Position numbers and translations under genes: made by a program. Below the pieces are notes generated by a model. That model was not told the origin of the DNA and ran no database searches. It saw only the letters and a list, made by a program, of their open reading frames with translations. From Alkalimonas amylolytica (lineage in GTDB: Bacteria > Pseudomonadota > Gammaproteobacteria > Enterobacterales > Alteromonadaceae), in NCBI RefSeq assembly GCF_900107845.1, contig NZ_FNRM01000006.1:62001-126000 (forward strand): a stretch of 64,000 nucleotides of DNA, in the 5' to 3' direction. Shown here in pieces: positions 35,405 to 43,473 of the stretch (its first letter is position 1; each line of letters begins with the position of its first letter).

Positions 35405-37411
35405 ATGGATGGTAGAAAACGAAAACGTGGAGTCAGAGCATCCAGAGAGAAACTGGAAGCTGCTATGTTGGCGAGCGGTTTTGAGACACAAACGGAACTG
35501 GCACAGCGAATAGCGCAGAATGAAGGCATCTCAAAACCCCCCTGCGATTTAGTCAGTAAAGTCTTTCGGGAACAAGCCGTATCCCCGCATAATTTGGCTC
35601 GTATTGCTCACGCATTGCAGGTTGAAGCGCACACTATTTACCTCACTAAAGATGACAATCCGTTCGCTGAAGTTATCTCCAGCCAGAGCCCTATCGCACA
35701 GCCACTTTTAGCCAGTCGCTCCATGCAGAATCTCTGGCTGCCCCTGGTAGCTCTGACGTTCCTGCTTGGAAGCCTAATTTGGTGGCAGCAGAGCAATACA
35801 GATCATACTTCTCAGCAGCCACCAAGCACCAAGTTGATCTCACCAATTGGTAAGGTGCTGATTGTGTTGCAGGCACCAGCCAACCTAAATCCACTTGCTG
35901 AGGAAATTGCCAGCCAAATGTCTGAACAAGATACCATCCGAGCCATAGTCTTGAGTAGACCTGAAACGTATCAGCTGCCGGCAACCGAGGTTCTAAAAAG
36001 CTGGCAGGCCCATGGCGTTTTGCACCTCGCCCACGACAAAGATCAATTTTACGCTGCCATTACAGCGACATTGACATCGCATCAGCACAACCTGACTATC
36101 GAGCAGAGCGTATTTCACCACGCGGAATTGACTGCACAAAGTGAAACTATTCGCGATGCTATTGTCACACAAAGCCAGCGCTTTATTGATGGCAAGCCAC
36201 TCGCACCCATTTTGTCAAACTCCAGCGTTGCACTGGGGCATTTTTTGCAAGGGAAAAACCAGCTATTTATCAGCCATTCAGCAAGCAGTTATTTGCTCGC
36301 TGAATCACATTTTCTTAAGGCTCTGGAATTGGATACAAATTTCACCGCCACCCATGCTGAATTATGCCGCCTGTATGTTCGCAGTAGTTGGATCCAGGAT
36401 GAAACACCGTCGCTGGAGAAAGCAGCCTCCTTCTGCCAACTGGCCGCAGAACAACGACCAGAGCTTCTGGAAGTGATCACCGCGCAGGCGGAGTTACTGG
36501 CACGTACAGGGCGTGCCAAACAAGCGTTAGATCTACTGAGCGAGCATGTCACCTTAACTACCGCCGATGCCGATGCCCTCGCAATCAGAGCCACAGTGCA
36601 CATGGCCCGCCTTGGTGAGGACGATCCTGAACCACAGGGGCCGCTTGCGGAAGCCTATGCCAAACAAGCGGTTCAGTTAGTCCCTGGCCATTGGCAAGCT
36701 AATAATAGCTTAGGTAACTTGTACTTTATGCTGGGCGACTCTCAGCAAGCCAAAGCGCAGTTTGCGAAGGCAAGCCAACAACACGAAGTGATCTTAGCCA
36801 ACCTGGGTACGCTGCAAATGTGCTATGGTGAGCTGGAACAGGCAGCACAAACCTATCAGACATTAATCAACCACTTCGAATACGAACATTTTGGGCATGA
36901 AAATTTAGGCAACCTCTATCACATGCAACAAAATTATGACAAAGCCATTAAGCACAAACTGCTCGCAATTGAAAAACAACCTGAAGTGGCCATTCATCAA
37001 GTTTGGAGCAACTTAGGTGAGCTGTATCTTCAGCAAGGACAGCACGTGCCAGCAAAACAGCATTACAGCCACGCCCTGACCCTGATTGAGCGGGATGAGC
37101 TGTTGGGTAATATATCCCTCAGTGACCAGTTGCACAAAGTGTACTACCAAACCAAGCTGCAGCAGCTGACACCGGAAGCATCACTTCCAGCAAGCCTGCC
37201 ACAACAAGTTGAGCTGTTTTTAGCGGATCAGGAAGATCTCGGACTGCAAGCAAAAACCCACCTTGCCTGGTTACTTGGCACCGTGAATAAACAGGAAGAG
37301 AAACAACAACTCTGGCAAGACATCTCAGCCATCTGTCCGGTGTATGCGCTTTCTCCGGAGTTGCAGCAGCAGGATCAAAGCATGGCCGAGGATAAGCCGG
37401 CCACGCCATAA
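35405..37411 (+). CDS. Membrane-anchored HTH regulator with a TPR periplasmic region
   Basis: A 668-residue protein of unusual layout. Residues 1-80 resemble a XRE-type helix-turn-helix (FETQTELAQRIAQNEGISKPPCDLVSKVF... NLARIAHALQVEAHTIY). One membrane span lies at about residues 110-127 (WLPLVALTFLLGSLIWW). The remaining 540 residues are mostly TPR-like helical pairs (for example SLGNLYFMLGDSQQAKAQFAKA and NLGNLYHMQQNYDKAIKHKLLA). This is the ToxR/CadC concept - cytoplasmic DNA binding, periplasmic sensing - but with a XRE-like domain rather than the usual winged helix. It is divergent from an exported protein, a natural candidate for partner or target. Confidence 0.75.
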   Translation: MDGRKRKRGVRASREKLEAAMLASGFETQTELAQRIAQNEGISKPPCDLVSKVFREQAVSPHNLARIAHALQVEAHTIYLTKDDNPFAEVISSQSPIAQPLLASRSMQNLWLPLVALTFLLGSLIWWQQSNTDHTSQQPPSTKLISPIGKVLIVLQAPANLNPLAEEIASQMSEQDTIRAIVLSRPETYQLPATEVLKSWQAHGVLHLAHDKDQFYAAITATLTSHQHNLTIEQSVFHHAELTAQSETIRDAIVTQSQRFIDGKPLAPILSNSSVALGHFLQGKNQLFISHSASSYLLAESHFLKALELDTNFTATHAELCRLYVRSSWIQDETPSLEKAASFCQLAAEQRPELLEVITAQAELLARTGRAKQALDLLSEHVTLTTADADALAIRATVHMARLGEDDPEPQGPLAEAYAKQAVQLVPGHWQANNSLGNLYFMLGDSQQAKAQFAKASQQHEVILANLGTLQMCYGELEQAAQTYQTLINHFEYEHFGHENLGNLYHMQQNYDKAIKHKLLAIEKQPEVAIHQVWSNLGELYLQQGQHVPAKQHYSHALTLIERDELLGNISLSDQLHKVYYQTKLQQLTPEASLPASLPQQVELFLADQEDLGLQAKTHLAWLLGTVNKQEEKQQLWQDISAICPVYALSPELQQQDQSMAEDKPATP

Positions 37412-37459
37412 GACCAGATAAAATAAAAATTTCGGTTTTTGATCTATAAAATCTATTAT

Positions 37460-37510
37460 ACCGAATCTCAATGTGCTACTTCAGAATGAACGCTACTGCA
37501 GAGATTCGGT
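37460..37510. repeat. Inverted repeat at the right end of the insertion
   Basis: ACCGAATCTC (37460-37469) and GAGATTCGGT (37501-37510) are exact inverted repeats with a 31-bp spacer; a further TTCGGT lies at 37429-37434. It is located between the HTH-TPR gene and the GlpD 3' fragment. It could be a terminator without a T-run, a mobile-element end, or an operator. Confidence 0.6.
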
Positions 37511-37549
37511 CCCTGCAACAGAGCAATGGGGAGCATCCTTGCCCCCCGG

Positions 37550-37652
37550 CCGGGAATACAGCCTGCACTGGCAGCAGCAACTGTTAAAAGTCAGTGGTGA
37601 TCTATGGACCACAGCACGAGCGCTTGCCAGGCAAATCGCGCACAAGTTCAGC
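37550..37652 (+). pseudogene. Duplicated 3' fragment of the GlpD-like gene
   Basis: Translation of this stretch (REYSLHWQQQLLKVSGDL then WTTARALARQIAHKF) repeats the C-terminus of the oxidoreductase at 33298-34380 (REYTLHWQQQLLTVSGGK then WTTARALARQVAKQV). No upstream part of the gene is present, so it is a truncated relic. It lies directly upstream of YciI. It and the original frame a 3.2-kb segment, so duplication during insertion, or recombination with a paralogue, is the simplest origin. The wider 331-bp gap 37412-37742 holds only this and the inverted repeat. Confidence 0.75.
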
Positions 37653-37742
37653 ACTCAGCAAAGTAAGTGCAGCTTCAATCACCACTTGCGCTTGTAAACG
37701 GGCACAGTATGATAAAGCTGGTCAACCTGATGGAGACAATGG

Positions 37743-38042
37743 ATGCATTATTTACTGTTTTACCACGACTTGGTAGATGACTACGTGCAGCGACGCGAAG
37801 CCTGGCGTGGCCAGCACCTGGCCTATGCCAAAGCCGCCCATGCCAGAGGTGATCTCATCCTTGCCGGGGCCCTGGCCGATCCGGTCGATGGTGCTGTGCT
37901 GCTATTTCAGGGCGACAGCCCAGCGGTAGCTGAGCGTTTTGCCGAGCAGGATCCTTATGTCCGTCATGGCCTGGTGGGGCGCTGGGAAGTACGCCCCTGG
38001 AGCACGGTCGTCGGCGATATGGCGATTATCAGGCCCAACTAA
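37743..38042 (+). CDS. YciI-like protein
   Basis: A 99-residue protein of the YCII family: MHYLLFYHDLVDDYVQRREAWRGQHLAY, then GDLILAGALADPVDGAVLLFQGDSPAVAERFAEQDPYVRHGLV. The family has a ferredoxin-like fold with a conserved His-Asp pair and sometimes hydrolase activity. GGAG is seven bases upstream of the ATG. The stop overlaps the next gene by one base (TAATG). Before the insertion it was probably directly downstream of the GlpD-like gene. Confidence 0.88.
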   Translation: MHYLLFYHDLVDDYVQRREAWRGQHLAYAKAAHARGDLILAGALADPVDGAVLLFQGDSPAVAERFAEQDPYVRHGLVGRWEVRPWSTVVGDMAIIRPN

Positions 38043-38287
38043 TGTCACTTTACATCGAAGACCGGCTACGCTGGATACGCGAAATGCGTCAAAAAAGCCC
38101 CTGCAAACGCTGTGGCTTACTCTACAATCACCATATCAAGGCCAAATGCCCGGATTGTGGCACTCTGGATAGCCAGGAACTTCGTGAGCTACTGGCACAA
38201 AAAGAGGTGATTATTGGTGATTTACGCCGTATGGGCTGGATCTTTGCGGCGCTTGCACTTGGCTGTGCACTGCTTTTCTTTTGGTAA
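38042..38287 (+). CDS. Zinc-ribbon protein with C-terminal membrane span
   Basis: An 81-residue protein with two cysteine pairs, CKRC and CPDC, spaced as a zinc ribbon (residues 21-41) and one span at the C-terminus (WIFAALALGCALLFFW). It is translationally coupled to YciI by the TAATG overlap. Function unknown. Confidence 0.75.
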   Translation: MSLYIEDRLRWIREMRQKSPCKRCGLLYNHHIKAKCPDCGTLDSQELRELLAQKEVIIGDLRRMGWIFAALALGCALLFFW

Positions 38288-38471
38288 CAAAGCAGACAGG
38301 CAACATTGCATACTTCTTCGCCTGAGAGTTTACAATTTTCCCGATCCTGACTATGGTTAATTATTGTACCAAGCAAACAAACGCCATAGCTGATACTGTG
38401 TGATGAGCAAGCACCACGCAGCTTGCAGGCATTAACGATGGATTGTGAAAGGAGCGGAACAGGGACTTTGT

Positions 38472-39626
38472 ATGCTGTTTCAAAGTGTTCATACGGCAGG
38501 TTCGGCGATTTACCTGGTGTATTTCTTTCTGTTGCTGATCGCCAGGCGGATCCCCCGCACCAACCCGGGCTGCAGCTGGTGGGCTGCGGCAATTTTCTTT
38601 GCATGCCTGGCCCGGCTCGCTTTCCTTGGCATTCATTCCGATGATATGGCCAACATCGTATTGCTATACTCCCAATTGGTACTGTTGGAAAAACTGATGC
38701 TACTAATCGGTATTAGCTATTTCTTTGGGCCCTGGCTACGTATCCGCAGTCTGATCGTTATCGTGCTGTTGATGCAACTGGGCTTATTGCTGGCACATTT
38801 GGCGCAGATACCAAGCTGGCTCTACACCACCATTCTGGCCGTATGTAACGCACTCTGCATCTGGCTGGTGATAGTGACTGTATGGCGGGGAAAGGCGCCC
38901 ATTCATCCCCTGATCCGACAGATGATCATTCTGTTTGCCAGCCTGCTGATGCTGCATTGGTTGCTGTATGTCCCGATCTCCAGGCTGCTGCTGCATGACT
39001 GGCGGACACTTTCATTTATCATAGGGACAGGCCTGGTGGTACTACTGTACACATCACTGATTGGTGCTGTGTTGTCGATGTTTCAGCGACGACTGCAAGA
39101 GTCCGAGTCTAAAGCGCTGGATATGGCGTACAAAGATCCACTGACCGGGCTAAGCAACAAACGCTACATCGACTCCTTGTTCGGTCAGGCCCTGCAACTG
39201 GCCACCCGCCCACATCAATTGTTGGCTGTTTGCTACATCGACCTGGATCACTTCAAACCGATCAATGATCAGGCCGGGCACAAAGCAGGAGACTTAGTCT
39301 TAAAAGAGGTGGCCACGCGGCTGAAGTCCTGCCTGCGCAGTACCGATATATGCGCCCGCATTGGCGGTGATGAATTTGTCGTTGTTGTGACACAACTGGA
39401 GCAGGATATCTACGCCAACGAAGTAGCTAAAAAAATACTGCACAGCCTGAATATGCCCTTTAAGGTCGGTGAACAGCAGTATCAGCTGGGTGCCAGTATT
39501 GGCATCAGCCTCTACCCGGATCATGGCAAAGACTTTACCGATCTATTGGAAAAAGCCGACCAGGCTATGTATCAGATGAAGCACAGTGGCCGCGGCGGTT
39601 ATTGCCTGTATCAACCACAGAGTTAG
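38472..39626 (+). CDS. Membrane diguanylate cyclase (GGDEF)
   Basis: Makes the second messenger cyclic di-GMP. The 384-residue protein has six or seven predicted spans in the first 205 residues, a short coiled linker (MFQRRLQESESKALDMAYKDPLTGLSNKRYID) and a full GGDEF domain with GGDEF at 298-302. The product-inhibition site RSTD (289-292) lies five residues ahead, so both catalysis and feedback inhibition are predicted. There is no EAL domain. I start at the ATG at 38472 with AGGGA upstream; a GTG at 38445 is an alternative. Its 3' end overlaps the convergent GNAT gene by 62 bp. Confidence 0.9.
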   Translation: MLFQSVHTAGSAIYLVYFFLLLIARRIPRTNPGCSWWAAAIFFACLARLAFLGIHSDDMANIVLLYSQLVLLEKLMLLIGISYFFGPWLRIRSLIVIVLLMQLGLLLAHLAQIPSWLYTTILAVCNALCIWLVIVTVWRGKAPIHPLIRQMIILFASLLMLHWLLYVPISRLLLHDWRTLSFIIGTGLVVLLYTSLIGAVLSMFQRRLQESESKALDMAYKDPLTGLSNKRYIDSLFGQALQLATRPHQLLAVCYIDLDHFKPINDQAGHKAGDLVLKEVATRLKSCLRSTDICARIGGDEFVVVVTQLEQDIYANEVAKKILHSLNMPFKVGEQQYQLGASIGISLYPDHGKDFTDLLEKADQAMYQMKHSGRGGYCLYQPQS

Positions 39627-40107
39627 TCAGCCACTTGTACATCACCAGAGCGTCTAACAACCCTAAAGATGGGTGGTTAAACGCCTGGGGTAATCGACCC
39701 ACAATGGCAAACCCAAGTTGCTGCCATAGCCGAATCGCCCCCTCATTGCTGGATGCCACAAAGTTGAACTGCATTGCTTGATAGCCCAGCGCCTTCGCTT
39801 GTTGTTGTGAGTGCTCACACATTGCAGTAGCAAGCCCTCGTCCTCTGGCAGTTTCAGCTACCATGTAACCGCAATTGCAGACATGGCTGCCAGGACCGGC
39901 CTGGTTGGTTTTCAAATAGTAGGTGCCAAGGATTTGCCCTTCCTCTTCCGCTACAAAGGTTTTCCTTGGCGTTAGCAGCCACAGCTGCCTGGCTTCTTCT
40001 TTACTGATATCTCGGGCAAAAGCATAGGTCTCGCCTGCTGCAGCAATGGCATGAAAAATTGGCCAGATCTGTTCGAAGTCGTCATGGGTAGCAAGGCGGA
40101 TGTTCAT
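39565..40107 (-). CDS. GNAT family N-acetyltransferase
   Basis: A 180-residue acetyltransferase with acetyl-CoA binding motif A, VCNCGYMVAETARGRGLATAM, and the C-terminal FNFVASSNEGAIRLWQQLGFAIVGRLPQAF. Substrate unknown. I use the ATG at 40107 (MNIRLATHDDF), not the longer upstream frame. It lies 90 bp after the rplI terminator and its 3' end overlaps that of the diguanylate cyclase gene on the opposite strand. Confidence 0.88.
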   Translation of the reverse strand: MNIRLATHDDFEQIWPIFHAIAAAGETYAFARDISKEEARQLWLLTPRKTFVAEEEGQILGTYYLKTNQAGPGSHVCNCGYMVAETARGRGLATAMCEHSQQQAKALGYQAMQFNFVASSNEGAIRLWQQLGFAIVGRLPQAFNHPSLGLLDALVMYKWLTNSVVDTGNNRRGHCASSDT

Positions 40108-40196
40108 GCTTGGTGTTTCTGGTTTGGTGTTGCTAGTCAAATTGGTCAATGCTGACACTATCATCTTTAAAATACCTTAGGCGGTACATGATGACT

Positions 40197-40226
40197 AAAA
40201 AAAAGGCAGCCCCGAAGAGACTGCCT
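40197..40226 (-). terminator. Terminator of the rpsF-priB-rpsR-rplI operon
   Basis: On the minus strand AGGCAG-TCTC-TTCG-GGG-CTGCCT forms a hairpin with a UUCG tetraloop, followed by about eight T. It is about 20 bp after the rplI stop. Confidence 0.93.
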
Positions 40227-40246
40227 GTTTTTTCAAACCAGACGGC

Positions 40247-40699
40247 TTAGGCTTCAGCAACAACAACCAGTTTTACGGTTGCAGTGACTTCAGCGTGCAG
40301 CTGCAGGTCGATGTCGAACTCGCCAGTCTCGCGCAGCGTGCCATGAGGCAGCTTCACTTCAGACTTAGCAACCGCCACACCAGCTTCGGTGATAGCGTCG
40401 GCGATATCGCGGGTACCGATAGAACCGAACAGCTTGCCTTCGTCACCGGCTTTGGAAGCGATGGTCACTTCTTCCAGTGCAGCAATTTGCTCAGCACGCT
40501 TTTGCGCAGCAGCCAGACCTTCCGCCAGTTTGGCTTCCAGCTCAGCACGACGCTGTTCGAATTTTTCGATGTTAGCTTTGTTCGCAGGAACAGCTTTACC
40601 CTGTGGGAACAGGTAGTTACGAGCGTAACCGGCTTTCACTGCGACCTGGTCACCCAGACTACCCAGGTTAGCGACCTTGTCTAAAAGAATAATGTTCAT
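40247..40699 (-). CDS. rplI: 50S ribosomal protein L9
   Basis: The 150-residue product begins [30 protein letters not shown], the invariant L9 start, with the long connecting helix and a C-terminal rRNA-binding domain ([14 protein letters not shown]). Length is normal. Last gene of the rpsF operon, with GGTATCCC context and a strong terminator after it. Confidence 0.98.
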   Translation of the reverse strand: MNIILLDKVANLGSLGDQVAVKAGYARNYLFPQGKAVPANKANIEKFEQRRAELEAKLAEGLAAAQKRAEQIAALEEVTIASKAGDEGKLFGSIGTRDIADAITEAGVAVAKSEVKLPHGTLRETGEFDIDLQLHAEVTATVKLVVVAEA

Positions 40700-40735
40700 T
40701 GGGATACCTCTTCAGTATTCGGTTAAACCAGGCGA

Positions 40736-41277
<542 letters not shown>

Positions 41278-41284
41278 TGACAAC

Positions 41285-41665
41285 TTACTCTTCTGACGCT
41301 GCAGCCTGGTGCTCAGAATCACGAGGAGCACGCTCACGGCGCTCTTCACGAACCTTAGCCATTGGTGAAGGCTCAACCACGGCACCATTGGTACGCATGA
41401 TCATGTTACGCAGCACAGCATCGTTGAAACGGAACGTTGTTTCCAGATCGTCGATCACGTTCTGTGGAGCTTCCACGTTCATCAGCACGTAATGCGCTTT
41501 GTGCAGTTTTTCGATTGGGTAAGCCAGTTGACGGCGGCCCCAGTCTTCCAAACGGTGAACAGTACCACCAGCTTCAGTGATAGAGCCAGTGTAACGCTCG
41601 ATCATGCCAGGGACTTGCTCGCTTTGATCCGGGTGGACCATAAAAATAATTTCGTAATGACGCAT
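41285..41665 (-). CDS. rpsF: 30S ribosomal protein S6
   Basis: The 126-residue product begins [25 protein letters not shown] and includes [29 protein letters not shown]. The C-terminal tail ([27 protein letters not shown]) is charged and long, as in several relatives. First gene of the operon, with a clear promoter upstream. Confidence 0.98.
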   Translation of the reverse strand: MRHYEIIFMVHPDQSEQVPGMIERYTGSITEAGGTVHRLEDWGRRQLAYPIEKLHKAHYVLMNVEAPQNVIDDLETTFRFNDAVLRNMIMRTNGAVVEPSPMAKVREERRERAPRDSEHQAAASEE

Positions 41666-41753
41666 TGCAGCTCCTTACGGTTAATTAGCCTCGGTCAGGC
41701 TCGGCCAGACCTGCATGGAGGCAAGGAACATGGGTAGTGGCCGAAGGGCGCGA

Positions 41754-41782
41754 ATTATACTTAGGAACTGGGTAAATCACAA
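41754..41782 (-). promoter_or_regulatory. Sigma70 promoter of the rpsF operon
   Basis: On the minus strand TTGTGA (41777-41782), a 17-bp spacer and a consensus TATAAT (41754-41759), 89 bp before the rpsF ATG. Confidence 0.8.
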
Positions 41783-41810
41783 GCATTCTGTGCAGTGCTC
41801 CTGCTGGCGA

Positions 41811-41844
41811 CTGTCATGCCACTGTCATAAAGCAGCATTAGACT
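41811..41844 (+). promoter_or_regulatory. PhoB box and -10 of the tctCB-tctA operon
   Basis: Two exact CTGTCAT copies at 41811-41817 and 41822-41828, separated by GCCA, form a consensus Pho box with 11-bp period. TAGACT (41839-41844) is placed ten bases later, where PhoB-activated promoters have the -10 element. It faces the fused TctC-TctB gene, with the ATG at 41881. Confidence 0.88.
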
Positions 41845-41880
41845 GTTGGTTTTTGTCCCGCAAGAAGATGGTGCCACCGA

Positions 41881-43437
41881 ATGCCCCTGCCCGTTTTACA
41901 GCGCCTTCGACTGCCATTCTGGCTCTGCGCCCTGTTGCTGTTGTGGAGCTGCCAGAGTCTTCAGGCAGAGGAGCTAGCAGCAACCGATGACTTCCCAACC
42001 CAACCGATTCGTATTGTGGTCTACACCAGCCCTGGTGGTCTGATCGATTTAACAGCACGCCGCTTTGCCGAAATCGCACGCCGCTACAGCAATGGTGTCC
42101 CTTTTGTGGTGATTAACCGCCCCGGAGGCGGTGGTATCGTCGCATTTGAAGAAGCCTTGCAGCGCCCGGCTGACGGCTACACTTTACTGGCCGTTACCCG
42201 ATCCAATATATCCAAAATGGTCGCCACCGGCCGGGAAGACTTAATTGAGCAACTCGACTGGCACTCCTACCTGATGCACAACCCTCATGTGCTCATTACC
42301 AACAGCACGAGCGGACTCGATAGCTGGCAAGCCTTGTATCAGGATGCCATCCAAAAAGGTGATCGTCAGTTGTGGCTGGGCGCCGATATTGGCGGTGTCA
42401 AACACGTGTCTGGCGTAAAAATGGCCAAGCAGGCCGGCATTCAAATGCGCTGGATCCCCTACAGCAGTGGCGGTCAGGCCATCGCTGCTTTACTGGGTAA
42501 TATGGGAGATGCTTACCTGGGGAATCCGCGCGATGCCCTGGCCTCCAATGATTTAACCCTGGTTGCAGTCGCAGCCAGCGAACGCCTGGCCGAGTTTCCG
42601 GATGCGCCCACCTTCCATGAGCTTGGCATTCCAGGGTTGGAGCAGGAGCTGATTTGGCGCGGTTTTGCCCTGCGTCAAGGAGTACCGGAATCCATTCGCC
42701 AATGGTACAGCCAGCTGATCTATCAGGTCAGTCAGGACCCGGACTGGCAAGCCAGTTGGGCCAATGAAGGGGTCAGCCTCCAGTACAAGGACAGCCAGGC
42801 CTTTCATCAACTGGTTGAGCGCGACACCCGGGAGTTTCAGTATTACCTGACCGAAATCGGCTTGTTGCGCCAGCCGGGTGAACGCAGCAGCCTGCTTGCC
42901 GGTGTAGGCGAGCAGCAAGCCCGACAATTTTTTACCGCCAGCCTGCTGCTGATCAATGCAGTGCTGGCCCTGGTGTTGTTCCGCTCCTCCTGGCGTGCCC
43001 ATGCCAGTGAGCTGATGATTCTATCCGGCATTACCTCACTGGCCTTGTTGTTTTACGGCATGACCACAAGTTTACCGCCACCATCCAGCGTCGATGTGGT
43101 TGGAGCCCAGGGCGTTCCCAGGCTGTGGATTTATCTTTTGCTGCCGCTGGCACTGTATCAGGTGGCGCTGATTTTACGGCACCCCAAAAAAAACCGGCTG
43201 CGCAAACGGCCCCGACTGCTGTTTCGCTTTCTAAGCGCCATGCTGTGCTATGTGCTGCTGATCCCCATCCTGGGTTACTGGCTGGCTTCCCTGTTGTACT
43301 TGCCAGCGGGTCTTTATTTGCTGAAATACCGTCAGCCCCGGGCCATGCTGCTGCTCACCGCCGGCTGGCTGTTGTTTTCGTACTGGGTGTTTCAGCGCTT
43401 GCTTTATGTCGATTTACCCAGTGGCCTGCTGGTGTAA
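41881..43437 (+). CDS. Fused TctC substrate-binding protein and TctB small membrane subunit (TTT transporter)
   Basis: A 518-residue fusion. Residues 1-30 form a signal peptide or membrane anchor. Residues 35-335 are the Bug/TctC periplasmic binding protein (PIRIVVYTSPGGLIDLTARRFAEI; VVINRPGGGGIVAFEEAL; VAASERLAEFPDAPTFHELGI). Residues 345-518 hold about five spans and end YWVFQRLLYVDLPSGLLV, the typical TctB C-terminus. Together with TctA (next gene) it makes a complete tripartite tricarboxylate transporter, normally used for carboxylates driven by an ion gradient. The upstream Pho box points to phosphate control and perhaps a phosphorylated substrate. I have no computed support for how rare the fusion is. 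Confidence 0.85.
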   Translation: MPLPVLQRLRLPFWLCALLLLWSCQSLQAEELAATDDFPTQPIRIVVYTSPGGLIDLTARRFAEIARRYSNGVPFVVINRPGGGGIVAFEEALQRPADGYTLLAVTRSNISKMVATGREDLIEQLDWHSYLMHNPHVLITNSTSGLDSWQALYQDAIQKGDRQLWLGADIGGVKHVSGVKMAKQAGIQMRWIPYSSGGQAIAALLGNMGDAYLGNPRDALASNDLTLVAVAASERLAEFPDAPTFHELGIPGLEQELIWRGFALRQGVPESIRQWYSQLIYQVSQDPDWQASWANEGVSLQYKDSQAFHQLVERDTREFQYYLTEIGLLRQPGERSSLLAGVGEQQARQFFTASLLLINAVLALVLFRSSWRAHASELMILSGITSLALLFYGMTTSLPPPSSVDVVGAQGVPRLWIYLLLPLALYQVALILRHPKKNRLRKRPRLLFRFLSAMLCYVLLIPILGYWLASLLYLPAGLYLLKYRQPRAMLLLTAGWLLFSYWVFQRLLYVDLPSGLLV

Positions 43438-43473
43438 GGCGCCGCTGTCAGCCTGTTTGGAGAAGGAGCTGTT

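Noticed and set aside
35405-37411. CadC-type winged-helix regulator
   Set aside because: The N-terminal domain looks like a XRE/lambda-repressor type helix-turn-helix rather than the OmpR-type winged helix of CadC/ToxR.
34381-37742. Transposon or prophage carrying the HTH-TPR pair
   Set aside because: No transposase, integrase or phage genes are present; only the duplicated gene end and a short inverted repeat suggest mobility.
41868-41880. ATG at 41868 as start of the TctC-TctB fusion
   Set aside because: It is out of frame with the protein; the ATG at 41881 gives the signal peptide.
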